NCBI RefSeq assembly: GCF_042477335.2
Contig: NC_091257.1
Span: 44,052,501-44,116,500 of the forward strand
Direction: 5' to 3'
Length of the DNA stretch: 64,000 nucleotides
Origin: Ovis canadensis
Taxonomy: Eukaryota; Chordata; Mammalia; Artiodactyla; Bovidae
A program made the position numbers and the translations under genes. The notes under the pieces were generated by a model that saw only the letters and a program-made list of their open reading frames with translations, was not told where the DNA came from and ran no database searches. Positions 22,706 through 34,080 of this stretch are shown piece after piece; within the stretch, counting starts at the first letter, position 1, and every line of letters begins with the position of its first letter.

Positions 22706-23492
22706 AAACTCACTTCAGTAGAGTCTTCTTCACTGAAAAGAATACAAATCAATTCATAATGATTAAAATGCTAAGATAATGAGAACAAATGTCCTGCCAC
22801 ATGCAAGATTATAAATCCATTGCATCATTGATGAGTAAGCCATGGCGGGGGAGAGTGTTAATGAATGGAACTCAGAGACACCAACATTGTCAGACACAAG
22901 CCAGAGCCGAGTTTCGCTCTTCTTACTTTGGCCTATCCAGATGGATAGAGAATTAGAAGTATCTACTGAATGATGGTAAGAGTGATTACCAGGAACTAGT
23001 AGGAGCCGTGCCCCAGATGTTAGGACAGATCTTCACTGCTCAAATAGTGTGATGAGTTGGGTCTACAGGCTCAGTACTGCTCCTGGCATTTCCCTCTAGT
23101 TCTGCACTCTTAAACAGTTCATCTGTCTGCTACCATGATAGTGAAATGTCATGGCTACAGTTTTACAAATCCTTCAAAGAAAACAAATTAATAGACGTCA
23201 TCCCCCTGCCCCCTCCCACCCCATGGCACATGGAAGCCCATCTGTCCCAGTCTAACCTGCCAAGTCAGTTCAGTCCTGAGCCAACTGGTGTTGGCTGCAG
23301 GCTGGTGTCCTGCAAGATGTCGCCCGCCTGCTGTCTTGAGGTTTGTATTGCAAAATTGGCTTGTATTTCAGGGTTCAGTCATTCTGTAGTCCTGTGCATA
23401 CTAGTGGGAAAAATAAGTGGAATTCATCCCCCTTGATCTGATGGCCTTTTGTGATGGAAAGATACACATCTATTGGAGATATTTAGAGGATG
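22704..23492. other. Unclassified DNA
   Basis: No repeat or gene is recognised. A 96-codon plus frame at 23146-23436 has no supporting motif. Confidence 0.4.
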
Positions 23493-23707
23493 TTGTTGTT
23501 GTTTTTTAGTCGCTAAACTGTGACCAACTCTTTGCAACATCATTGACTGTAGCCTGCCCAGTTCCTCTGTCCATGGGATTTCCCAGGCAAGAATACTGGA
23601 GTGGGTTCCCACTTCCTTCTCCAGGGGATATTCCCAACCCAGGGATCAAACTTGAGTCTCTTGGATTGGCAGGCGGATTCCTTACCACTGAGCCACCTGG
23701 GAAGCTC
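23493..23707 (-). mobile_element. Bov-tA SINE, minus
   Basis: The complement begins GAGCTTCCCAGGTGGCTCAG near 23707 and ends in a (GTT)n/AAC tail at 23491-23504. Confidence 0.92.
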
Positions 23708-23719
23708 CCTATTTAGGGG

Positions 23720-24263
23720 TGGCCTTGTGGCCTTGATGAAAGGCAGGATGACAACTGGTTAGATGACTCCTTGGTAAATGAAAAAGAGCTTGAATACCAG
23801 ATCCATTTGAAGGTAATGTATTGTTAAAGGATGAAAAAGAAACTTGGGAGCAAAAGACAACGTGCCTCAGAATGCTACTAGGAAGAATCAATTGGATGCA
23901 GACTTCTGCAGTTTCAGTAAGATGTCAGGTTTGGAAACAGAACTGGCAGAAGTGGGTGGTTGGAATAATCCAAGTTATGGCTCTTCCAGGCAGATGCAGA
24001 CTTTGTTCAGGAGGTGAAGATTTGAAGTCTTTGGGAATAGACCCCTAGAAGTGATACTTCCTGGAGAGCAAAGGGAAGAAGCTATGTGGGGAGAAAATAT
24101 GGCTGGGGAGGAGACTGGGGATCTTGATACCATAGAAGAGCATTTATATCCAGAAGATTGTGTGGACAACCTAGAAAGTGAGGCCAGAATAACTGAAGAA
24201 GTCTTTGGACTTAACAATTGCTCTGCCAATGGTTCAGCAGTACAACTGAAGCTTCCTGTATAA
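23720..24263 (+). pseudogene. Pseudogene-like open stretch, unrecognised
   Basis: From 23835 to the stop at 24261-24263 one plus frame stays open for 143 codons apart from a single TGA at 24015-24017. The predicted text is acidic and polar, including SKMSGLETELAEVGGWNN and DLDTIEEHLYPEDCVDNLES. In another frame, 23735-23827 gives a further acidic stretch (NWLDDSLVNEKELEYQ), suggesting a frameshift near 23830. Together this looks like an intron-less retrocopy fragment of an unidentified protein. I cannot name the parent. Both ends abut Bov-tA SINEs, so the original limits and any poly-A tail are lost. Chance openness in unconstrained DNA remains possible. Confidence 0.4.
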
Positions 24264-24450
24264 ACTTGTGACTCAGCTGGCAAAGAATCCACCTGCAATG
24301 TGGGAGACCTGGGTTCTATCCCTGGGTTGGGAAGATCCCCTGGAGAAGGGAAAGGCTACCCACTCCAATATACTGGGGAGAACTCCATGGACTATATAGA
24401 CCATGAGGTCACAAATAGTAGGGCAACGGGGTGACTTTCACTTCACTTCA
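24264..24450 (+). mobile_element. Bov-tA SINE, plus
   Basis: A body with CAGCTGGCAAAGAATCCACC and GGGTTGGGAAGATCCCCTGG ends in the TTTCACTTCACTTCA motif. It directly abuts the Tigger remnant. Confidence 0.9.
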
Positions 24451-25475
24451 TCTCGGACGTATTGCAGATTTGGTTCCAGATCACTGCGATAAACTGAATA
24501 TTGCAATAAAGTGAGTTACAGTTATCTTTTTTTGTGACTGATTTGATGTTTTCTCCAGACCACTAGAAGTTTCTCTGTATCAGCAGTAAGGCTGTTTTGC
24601 TTTCTTACCACTCATGTATTCACTGGCACTTTTAATTCCCTTCAAGAACTTTTAATTTACATTTAGAACTTGGCTAACCAGGGCTGGAGCATATTTTTCA
24701 GCCTATCTCAGCTTTCAGCCTGCCTTCTCACTAAGCTTGATCAATTCTATTATATTAACAGCTTTTGATTTAAATTAAGAGAAGTATGACTCTTCCTTTC
24801 ATTTGAACACTTAGAGGCCATTGTAGGGTTATTAATTGACCTAATTTCAATATTATTATTTCTCAGGGAATAGGGGGGCCCAGGAAAGGGGGAGATGGGG
24901 GACACCCAGTTAGTGGAGCCATCAGAACTTACACAACTTTTATTGGGTTAAGTTTGTTGTCTTACATGGGCACAGCGGGCAGAGTTCATGGTGCCCAAAC
25001 AATTACAATAGTAACATTAAAGATCACTGACCACAGATCATCATAATAAATATAATAATAGTGAAGACGTTTAGAATACTTCAAGAATTACCAAAATGTG
25101 TCACAGAGACATGAAGTGAGCAAATGCTGTTGGAAAAATGACACCAAGAAGCCTGCTTAGAGTTATCACTCAGTCACGTCCTACTCTCTGTGATCCCATG
25201 AACTGCAGCCCACCAGGCTCCTCTATCCATGGGCTTCTCCAGGCAAGAATACTGGAATGGGTTGCCATTCCCTTCTCCAGGGGATCTTCCCAAGCCAGGG
25301 ATCAAACTCCAGTCTCCTGCATTGCAGGCGGATTCTTTACTGTCTGAGCCACCAGGGAAGCCTGCTTAAAGTTATCAGAAACTTTCAATTACAAAAAAAA
25401 AAAACACAAACCCAGTATCTGTGAAGCACCATAAAGGAAAATACAACAAAATGAGGTCTGCCTGCATTTTGTATA
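24451..25475 (-). mobile_element. Tigger1-like (TcMar) DNA transposon, internally deleted
   Basis: The left end contains a degenerate terminal inverted repeat (CTCGGACGTATTGCAG) followed by CACTGCGATAAACTGAA. The right end has TGAAGCACCATAAAGG and AAAATGAGGTCTGCCTG. Between them, 24550-25150 matches the opposite end of Tigger1, which encodes the N-terminal helix-turn-helix region of the transposase on the minus strand. Most of the transposase gene is missing, deleted near 24540. The remaining coding text has stops. A Bov-tA interrupts it at 25168-25359. Strand is given by transposase sense. Confidence 0.85.
25168..25359 (-). mobile_element. Bov-tA SINE, minus, 17-bp duplication
   Basis: It lies inside the Tigger remnant. 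The flanks gcctgcttagagttatc (25151-25167) and gcctgcttaaagttatc (25360-25376) differ at one base. Confidence 0.96.
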
Positions 25476-25629
25476 GCTTGGTGCTTGGCAATGAGTGAAT
25501 GAGTGAGTGGATAAATTAATGGAAGAATAAATAAAACAACAAAAAGACAGTAATAGTTAAATTCAAAAGAAATGACACTAAATCTTGTGCTCCACTGTGT
25601 TGTTTCTGGAAATTAAAGGAAATAATATC

Positions 25630-25756
25630 TTAGGACTTTACTGGTAGTCCAGTGGTTAAAACATCGCCTTCCAATGCAGGAGTTATGGGTGCAATCCCTG
25701 ATCGGGCCACTAAGATCCAGTTTGCCTCAGGGCCAAAACAAAACAAAACAAAAATA
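25630..25756 (+). mobile_element. CHR-type SINE, plus
   Basis: A GGACTTTACTGGTAGTCCAG head and a TGGGTGCAATCCCTGATCGG internal promoter-like block are followed by an (AAAAC)n tail. Confidence 0.9.
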
Positions 25757-27127
25757 CGAAAGAGAAGCAATACTGTAACAAATTCAATAAAGACTTCTAA
25801 ATATGGTCTACATCAGGGGGGAAAAAAACAAAACAAAGAAATAGCATCTTGATGTAAATTCTTCAATCTACTTTCAGCCAGATCTCTGATGACATGAGTA
25901 GTCTGTCTCTCCCTTATTCGGTTCCCACCCCCACCCCCAGTCTAAGGGACAATCCAAACTGTTTAGAACAGCTTTCTTATAGATTTCACAATTAAATCTC
26001 TATTTGTATATGCTTCAACATCCTGTTGCACTAAATTGAACAATACTTTATATAAGCTCGGTAAGTCTGCCAAAAAACTCGACCCCATCATCACTCAATC
26101 CTCCTCACTGGCTCTATCAATCAATACTATTGTCTAAGTCCAAGATACATTAAAATCCTTTACTGAGTACAAACACCATAAATCATTAACTGTTCATCTC
26201 CAAAAATTTACTGTAACTTTGGCCGGGATATCTACGACTGGGATTTATTACCCTGCACACGAATGCAGTATTCTTTCAGGACAGTCAATCCTGTAATTCT
26301 GAAAGGGTCAGCTAAAAATAGACTTTAAATGAATGCATGGGAAACATTGCCAGTGGACTACTGAGTGAGTGTGGTGGCTTAAAACTGCAGAGGGACCCAC
26401 TGGAGCCACGGTGAAGTCACCCCCCAGCCTCCACTCAGAAGCCAGCAACCAGGCGGCCCTGCGGACAGCCTGGGGAAAGACCGCCCTGCCTGAGAGAGAG
26501 TGAGGAATGGGAAGTTCTGTGAACCCGCAGACAAGATAGGAATGAGGGAGTCTTCAAGGAGGCAAAAAAGAAAACAAGCCAGAGGAAATCCCGGAGCATG
26601 AGGGAGCCAGAAATCTTGTCAGCTGTGAGGAAGCAAGTGGCAGAGTGCCGCCATTCATCTCTGCTTGACAGCAGGCCCTTTTGTTTTGCTCATATGGTTT
26701 CTCTTGTATCATCTATCACTGAGTTGGGGTCGGGAGGCTATGCAGAGATAAAGGAAGTAGAAGAGAGGGGAGAAGAGTGAAGAAAAGCACTTCCTTTCAT
26801 CAGGAGAAGCATTTTATTTCCATAGGGAAATGGTTGAACATAAATTTCTCTTCCCCAACCAAGAGGCCCCTCTGAAAATGTTCCAGAGGCCTTTCGGTCA
26901 GCCCCTCCCTATGGGGCTCTGCTCTCTCCTCAGCCAGCCCATTGGCTCTACTGGGACCAGGCACCAGCATTGTTTTTCCTCATGAAAATGTCATTTACCC
27001 CGCTGACTGATAGCGATTTTGTCAGCCACAATGACCACCTTGGATAGACCCTGCTTGCTAGAAAAAGCTCTGTCGCTAGGCATTTGATTTCCACGACACT
27101 CAGCAGCAGCTAGTGCCCCCTGTGCCC
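25757..27127. other. Unclassified DNA
   Basis: No named repeat or gene is recognised. 26390-26480 is relatively GC-rich. A 60-codon frame at 26598-26780 is not supported. Confidence 0.4.
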
Positions 27128-27330
27128 CTTCTCTGGCAGCTCAGATGGTAACGAATCTGCCCACAATGTGGGACACCTGGGTTCCATCCCTGGGTCAGGA
27201 AGATTCCCTGGAGAAAGGAATGGCTACCCACTCCAGTACTCTTGCCTGGAGAGTTCCATGGTCAGAGGAGCCTGGCAGGCTACAGTCCATGGAGTTTCAA
27301 AGACTTGGACACAACTGAGAGACTAAAACT
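27128..27330 (+). mobile_element. Bov-tA SINE, plus
   Basis: A diverged head (CTCTGGCAGCTCAGATGGTA) and a full body with CTCCAGTACTCTTGCCTGGA, ending in ACACAACTGAGAGAC. Confidence 0.92.
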
Positions 27331-27369
27331 TTCTTTTCCTTTCAGCACTGGGAGAAATAGTCTATGTGC

Positions 27370-27540
27370 AGTCCCTCACTGGAACTTAACAAGCTGTACC
27401 TACAGATGTGAAAAGAAACAGGGAGGAATATGTCTCCATTCTACAGCTAAGGAAGCTGAACCATGGGAAATCTAAATAGCTTACTGCAGAGCTAATATAT
27501 GGCTGAATTGGGACATTGAATGCAATGAACTCCAGAACCC
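27370..27540 (-). mobile_element. MIR SINE, minus
   Basis: CCATTCTACAGCTAAGGAAG and the text to 27535 fit the reverse complement of the MIR core and 5' half. Confidence 0.6.
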
Positions 27541-27965
27541 AGGCTGAACGGTATGAAAAGGCAAAAAGATAGGACAATGAAAGATGAACTCCCCAGGTTG
27601 GTAGGTGCCCAATATGCTACTGGACTTCAGTGGAGAAATAACTCCAGGAAGAATGAAGAGACTGAGCCAAAGCAAAAACAACACCCAGTTGTGGATGTGA
27701 CTGGTAATAGAAGTAGAGTCCGATGCTATAAAAAGCAATATTGCATAGGAATCTGGAATGTGAGGTCCATGAATCAAGGCAAATTGGAAGTGGTCAAATA
27801 GGAGATGACAAGAGTGAATGTCAACATTTTAGGAATCAGTGAACTAAAATGGACTGGAATCGGTGAATTTAACTCAGATGACCATTATATCTACTACTGT
27901 GGGCAAGAATCCCTTAGAAGAAATGGAGTAGCCATCATAATCAACAAAAGAGTCTGAAGTGCAGT
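27541..27965 (+). mobile_element. Outer BovB, 5' segment (endonuclease N-terminal part)
   Basis: This is the beginning of a long plus-strand BovB. The frame shows IGIWNVRSMNQGKLEVVK, a typical start of the apurinic-type endonuclease domain, then GISELKWTG and INKRV. Stop codons already break it (after LEVVK near 27801). At 27965 it is cut by an inserted minus-strand BovB and resumes at 30905. Confidence 0.92.
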
Positions 27966-29145
27966 GCAGTACAGTCGCTCAGTCGTGTCCGACTCTTTCG
28001 ACCCCATAAATCACAGCACGCCAGGCCTCCTTGTCCATCACCAACTCAAGGAGTTCACTAAAACTCATGACCATCAAGTTGCTGATGCCATCCAGCCATC
28101 TCATCCTCTGCCGTCCCCTTCTCCTCCTGCCCGCAATCCCTCCCAGCATCAGGGTCTTTTCCAATGAGTCAACTCTTCACATGAGGTGGCCAAAGTATTT
28201 GAGTTTCAGCTTTAGCATCAGTCCTTCCAATGAACACCCAGGACTGATCTCCTTTAGGATGGACTGGTTAGATCTCCTTGCAGTCCATGGGACTCTCAAG
28301 AGTCTTCTCCAACACCACAGTTCAAAAGCACCAATTCTTCGGCGCTCAGCTTTCTTCACAGTCCAACTCTCACATCCATACATGACCACTGGAAAAACCA
28401 TAGCCTTGACTAGATGGACCTTTGTTGACAAAGTAATGTCTCTGCTTTTGAATATGCTAAGTTGGTCATAACTTTCCTTCCAAGGAGGAAGCATCTTTTA
28501 ATTTCATGGCTGCACTCACCATCTGCAGTGATTTTGGAGCCCCAAAATATAAAGTCTGACACTGTTTCCACTGTTTCCCATCTATTTCCCTTGAAGTGAT
28601 GGGACCAGATGCCATGACCTTACTTTTCTGAATGTTGAGCTTTAAGCCAACTTTTTCACTCTCCTCTTTCACTTTCATCAAGAGGCTTTTTAGTTCCTCT
28701 CCACTTTCTGCCATAAGGGTGGTGTCATCTGCATATCTGAGGTTATTGATATTTCTCCCAGCAATCTGGATTCCAGCTTGTGCTTCTTCCAGCCCAGCGT
28801 TTCTCATGATGTACTCTCCATAGAAGTTAAATAAGCAGGGTGACAATATACAGCCTTGACGTATTCGTTTTCCTGTTTGGAACCAGTCCGTTGTTCCATG
28901 TCCAGTTCTAACTTTTGCTTCCTGACTAGCATGTAGATTTCTTAAGATGCATGTCAGGTAGTCTGATATTCCTGTCTCTTGAAGAATTTTCCACCGTTTA
29001 TTGTGATCCACACAGTCAAAGGCTTTGGCATAGTCAATAAAGCAGAAATAGATGTTTTTTCTGGAACTTTCTTGCTTTTTCCATGATCCAGCAGATGTTG
29101 GCAATTTGATCTCTGGTTCCTCTGCCTTGTCTAAAACCAGCTTGA

Positions 29146-30166
29146 CAACTTATGCAGCCCAATTCCAGAAAAATAAACGACCCAATCAAAAAATGGGCCA
29201 AAGAACTAAATAGACACTTCTCCAAAGAAGACATATGGATGGCTAACAAACACATGAAAAGATGCTCAACATCACTCATTATCAGAGAAATGCAAATCAA
29301 AACCACAATGAGGTACCATTTCACACCAGTCAGAATGGCTGCAGTCCAAAAGTCTGCAAGCAATAAATGCTGGAGAGGGTGTGGAGAAAAGGGAACTCTC
29401 TTACACTGTTGGTGGGAATGCAAACTAGTACAGCCACTATGGAGAACAGTGTGGAGATTCCTTAAAAAATTGCAAATAGAACTGCCATATGACCCAGCAA
29501 TCCCACCACTGGGCATACACACCAAGGAAATCAGAACTGAAAGAGACACATGTACCCCAATGTTCATTGCAGCACTGTTTATAATAGTCAGGACATGGAA
29601 ACAACCTAGATATCCATCAGCAGATGAATGGATAAGAAAGCTGTGGTACATATATACTATGGAGTATTACTCAGCTATTAAAAAGAATACATTTGAATCA
29701 GTTCTAATGAGATGGATGAAACTGGAGCCGATTATACAGAGTGAAGTAATCCAGAAAGATAAACACCAACACAGTATACTAACACATATATATGGAATTT
29801 AGAAAGATGGTAATGATAACCGTGTATGCGAGACAGCAAAAGAGACACAGATGTATAGAACGGACTTTTGGACTCTAAGGGAGAGGGAGAGGGTGTGATG
29901 ATTTGGGAGAATGGCACTGAAACATGTATACTATCATGTAAGAAACGAATCGCCAGTCTATGTTCGATACAGGATACAGGATGCTTGGGGCTGGTGCACG
30001 GGGACGGTCCAGAGAGATGATATGAGGTGGAATGTGGCAGGGGGATTCAGGATTGGGAACTCATGTACACCCATGGCAGATTCATGTCAATGTATGGCAA
30101 AACCAATACAGTATTGTAAAGTAAAATTAAGTAAAATAAAAATTTTTTTTAAATAAATAAAAAAAT
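29146..30166 (+). mobile_element. Young 5'-truncated L1 with perfect 13-bp duplication
   Basis: About 1.02 kb of ruminant L1 lies inside the inner BovB, in plus orientation. It has the ORF2 C-terminus, a 3' UTR and an A-rich tail at about 30118-30166. The 13-bp duplication aaaaccagcttga is perfect (29133-29145 and 30167-30179). It is the youngest layer of the nest. Confidence 0.97.
29152..29802 (+). pseudogene. L1 ORF2p C-terminal fragment, frame intact
   Basis: A 216-codon uninterrupted frame covers the C-terminal segment of L1 ORF2p, beyond the reverse-transcriptase palm. It includes the cysteine-rich motif CWRGC...H-CWWEC (spacing C-x3-C-x7-H-x4-C) near codons 83-100, the [21 protein letters not shown] block, and YYSAIKKN. 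The frame ends at a natural position before the 3' UTR. Endonuclease and RT domains are absent because of 5' truncation, so this is a dead fragment despite its open frame. Confidence 0.9.
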
Positions 30167-30904
30167 AAAACCAGCTTGAACATCTGGAAGTTCATGGTTC
30201 ACGTACTGTTGAAGCCTGTCTTGCAGAATTTTGAGCATTACTTTGCTAGCATGTGAGATGAGTGCAACTGTGTGGTAGTTTGAGCATTCTTTGGCATTGC
30301 CTTTCTTTGGGATTGGAATGAAAACTAACCTTTTCCAGTCCTGTGACCACTGCTGAGTTTTCCAAATTGCTGGTATATTGAGTGCAGCACTTTCACAGCA
30401 TCATCTTTTAGGATTTGAAATAGCTCAACTGGAATTCCATCACCTCCACTAGCTTTGTTCACAGTGATGCTTTCTAAGGCCCACTTGACTTCACATTCCA
30501 GGATGTCTGGCTCTAGGTGAGTGATCACACCACCGTGATTATGTTGGTCGTGCAGATCTTTTTTTGTATGGTTCTTCCATGTATTCTTGCCACCTCTTCT
30601 TAATATCTTCTGCTTTTGTTAGGTCCAGACCATTTCTGTCCTTTATCGAGCCCATCTTTGCATGAAATGTTCCCTTGGTATCTCTAATTTTCTTGAAGAG
30701 ATCTCTAGTCTTTCCCATTCTTTTGTTTTCTTCTATTTCTTTGCATTGATCGCTGAGGAAGGCTTTCTTATCTCTCCTTGCTATTCTTTGGAACTCTGCA
30801 TTCAGATGCTTATATCTTTCCTTTGCTGCTTTGCTTTTTGCTTCTCTTCTTTTCACAGCTAATTTGTAAGGCCTCCCCAGACAGCCATTTTGCTTTTTTG
30901 CAGT

Positions 30905-33511
30905 ACTTGGATGCAATCTCAAAAACGACAGAATGATTTCTGTTCGTTTCCAAGGAAAACCATTCAGTATCACGGTAGTCCAAGTCTATGTCCCGACCAG
31001 TAATGCTGAAGAAGCTGAAGTTGAATGGTTCTATGAAGATCTACAAGACCTTATAGAACTAACACCCCCCAAAAGATGTCCTTTTCATTATAGGGGACTT
31101 GAATGTAAAAGTAGTAAGTCAAGAAATACTTGGAGTAACAGGCGAATTTGGCCTTGGAGTACGGAACGAAGCAGGGCAAAGGCTAATAGAGTTTTGCCAA
31201 GAGAATGCATTGGTCATAGCAAACACCCTCTTCCAGCAACACAAGAGAAGACTCTACACATGGACATCACCAGATGGTCAACACCAAAATCAGATTGATT
31301 ATATTCTTTGCAGCCAAAGATGGAGAAGATCTATACAGTCAGCAAAAACAAGACCAGGAGCTGACTGGCTCAGCTCATGAACTCCTTATTGTAAAATTCA
31401 GACTTAAATTGAAGAAAGTAGGGAAAACCACTAGACCATTCAGGTATGACCTAAATCAAATCCCTTACTGTTATACAGTAGAGGTGTGAAATAGATTCAA
31501 GGGATTAGAAATGATAGACAGAGTGTCTGAAGAACTATGGAATGAGGTTTGTGACATTGTACAGGAGACAGGGATGAAGACCATCCCCAAGAAAAAGAAA
31601 TGTAAAAAGGCAAAATGGCTGTCTGGGGAGGCCTTACAAATAGCTGTGAAGAGAAGAGAAGCCAAAGGCAAAGGAGAAAAGGATAGATACAGCCATTTGA
31701 ATGCAGAGTTCCAAAGAATAGCAAGGAGAGATAAGAAAGACTTCCTCAGTGATCAATGCAAAGAAATAGAGGAAAACAAAAGAATGGGAAAGACTAGAGA
31801 TCTCTTCAAGAAAATTAGAGATACCAACGGAACATTTCATGCAAAGATGGACACGATAAAGGACAGAAATGGTATGGACCTAACAGAAGCAGAAGATATT
31901 CAAAAGTGATGGCAAGAATACATAGAAGAACTGTACAAAACAGATCTTCATAACCCAGATAACCACAATGTTGTGATCACTCACCTAGAGCCAGACATCC
32001 TGGAATGAGAAGTCAAGTGGGCCTTAGGAAGCATCACTACAATCAAAGCTGGTAGAGGTGATGGAATTCCAGTTGAGCTCTTTCATATCCTAAAAGATGA
32101 TGCTATGAAAGTGCTGCACTCAATATGCCAGCAAATTTGGAAAACTCAGCAGTGGCCACAGGACTGGAAAAATTCAGTTTTCATTCCAATCCCAAAGAAA
32201 GGCAATGCCAAAGAATGCTCAAACTACCGCACAGTTGCACTCATCTCACATGCTAGCAAAGTAAGGCTCAAAATTCTCCAAGCCAGGCTTCAACAGTACG
32301 TGAACCATGAACTTCCAGATGTTCAAGCTGGTTTTAGAAAAGGCAGAGGAACCAGAGATCAAATTGCCAACATCTGTTGGATCATCGAAAAAGCAAGAGA
32401 TCAAGAAAAACATCTATTTCTGCTTTATTGACTATGCCAAAGCCTTTGACTGTGTGGATCACAATAAACTGTGGAAAATTCTGAAAGAGATGGGCATAAC
32501 AGACCGCCTGACCTGCCTTTTGAGAAACCTATATGCAGGTCAGTAAGCAACAGTTAGAACTGGATATGGAACAACAAACTGGTACCAAATAGGGAAAGGA
32601 ATACATCAAGACTGTATATTGTCACCCTGCTTATTTAACTTCTATGCAGAGTTAGAAATCATGAGAAATGCTGGGCTGGATGAAGCACAAGCTGGAATCA
32701 ACTTTGCTGTGAAAAATATCAATAACCTCAGATATGCAGATGACACCACTCTTTTGGCAGAAAGCAAAGAAGAACTAAACAGCCTCTTGATGAAAGTGGA
32801 AAAGGAGAGTGAAAAAGTTGGCTGAAAGCTCAACATTCAGAAAACCAAGATCATGGCATCTGGTCCCATCACTTCATGGCAAATAGATGGGAAACAGTGG
32901 AAACAATGACAGACTTTATTTTGGGTGGCTCCAAAATCACTGCAGATGGTGACTGCAGCCATGAAATTAAAAGATGCTTGCTCCTTGGAAGAAAAGTTAT
33001 GACCAACCTATACAGCATATTAAAAATCAGAGACATTACTTTGCCAACCAAGAGCTATGTCTAGTCAGAGCTATGGTTTTTCCAGTAGTCATGTATGAAT
33101 GTGAGAGTTGGACTATAAAGAAAGCTGAGTGCTGAAGAATTTATGCTTTTGAACAGTGGTGTTGGAGAAGACTCTTGAGAGTCTCTTGGACAGATTCAAC
33201 CAGTCCATCCTAAAGGAAATCAGTCCTGAATATTGATTGGAAGGACTGATGCTGAAGCTGAAACTTCCATACTTTGGCCACCTGATGCAAAGAACTGATT
33301 CATTTGAAAGACCCTGATTCTGTGAAAGATTGAAGGCAGGAGGAAAAGGGGCAACAGAGGATGAGATGGTTGGATGGCATCACCGACTCAATGGACATGA
33401 ATTTGAGTAAACTCTGGGAGTTGATGATGGACAGGGTGTCCTGTCGTGCTGCAGTCCATGGGATTGCAAAGAGTCATGACTGAGCGACTGAACTGAACTG
33501 AACTGAACTGG
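30905..33511 (+). mobile_element. Outer BovB, 3' segment (endonuclease to tail)
   Basis: The outer BovB resumes with the rest of the endonuclease domain (FLFVSK... then VQVYVPTSNAEEAEVEWFY and, near 31290, the QIDYILCSQRW block). It continues through the linker (31511-31909), RT ([12 protein letters not shown] near 32430, LRYADD near 32740) and the CESW region to the ACTGA-repeat tail at about 33485-33511. Many frameshifts and stops break it, for example after QIWK...HLFLLY at 32431 and within the RT near 32545. It spans most of a BovB but is inactive. Confidence 0.92.
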
Positions 33512-34080
33512 GTCTAAATGCAGTCAACTGAAGAACCTGGGTTGCCTTAAAATAATCTTAAATTAGATGAGACAGAACAGTCAGAAGAGTGAGTTTGTTT
33601 GGGGTGGGAGTCAGGGAAGAAAGAACGTATATTTCAGAGCAAAGTTGGCATTATCCATACCATCACTGAGCCCATGCATTTGTACAGATAAGAGATTACT
33701 GACTGGAAAGGGGTGTAAGTGACCATCATCTTGGTTCCAGATCAGGCTCTTTCTCCTGACCACAGCCATGCCCCCAACTGCCTTAGGTCTCTTTTAATCT
33801 TATCTGTAAGATGGTCTCCCAGAGGCCTTTCAGCTCCCAAATAGTCCCTTTGGATTCCCAGCTGCAGCCTATTTCTAAGTAGCCTGAAGCATGTCCCATA
33901 CCTCCTGAAAAAAAGAGGTTAAATGAGTCAGTACAGAATTAGGTCTACAGTACCTGCAGGACAGCCTGTAGGACTAATGAAGGCACAGTGTCCAGATGTT
34001 AAGACCGGCATTGAATTGGACCAGTCTTAATGGGTTTGTGTGCTCAGTTTCAGTTGATTATATTGTTAAACCTGTTGCTG
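33512..34080. other. Unclassified DNA
   Basis: No repeat or gene is recognised. Confidence 0.4.

Larger units (their letters stand above)
27966..30898 (-). mobile_element. Inner BovB, minus, inserted in outer BovB
   Basis: A 5'-truncated BovB in reverse orientation, with its 3' tail at 27966 and its 5' limit at about 30898. On the minus strand it shows the linker region (FQRIARRDKKAFLSDQCKEI), RT motifs [24 protein letters not shown] and LRYADD, and the C-terminal [15 protein letters not shown] block. It carries frameshifts and is split by an L1 at 29146-30166. The hexamer tgcagt flanks it (27960-27965 and 30899-30904), and removing the insert restores continuous outer BovB text. Confidence 0.93.

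Noticed and set aside
28031-28471. 146-codon plus-strand frame, and similar frames at 44248-44805 and 59329-59883
   Set aside because: These are antisense shadows of BovB C-terminal coding sequence that recur in every BovB copy.
29034-29651. 205-codon minus-strand frame
   Set aside because: It is an accidental fusion of antisense L1 with the inner BovB RT across their insertion junction.
27966-33511. Inverted BovB pair as twin-priming (5' inversion) of one element
   Set aside because: Both arms contain the same RT and 3' regions, and outer text is continuous once the inner copy is removed. Nested insertion fits better.
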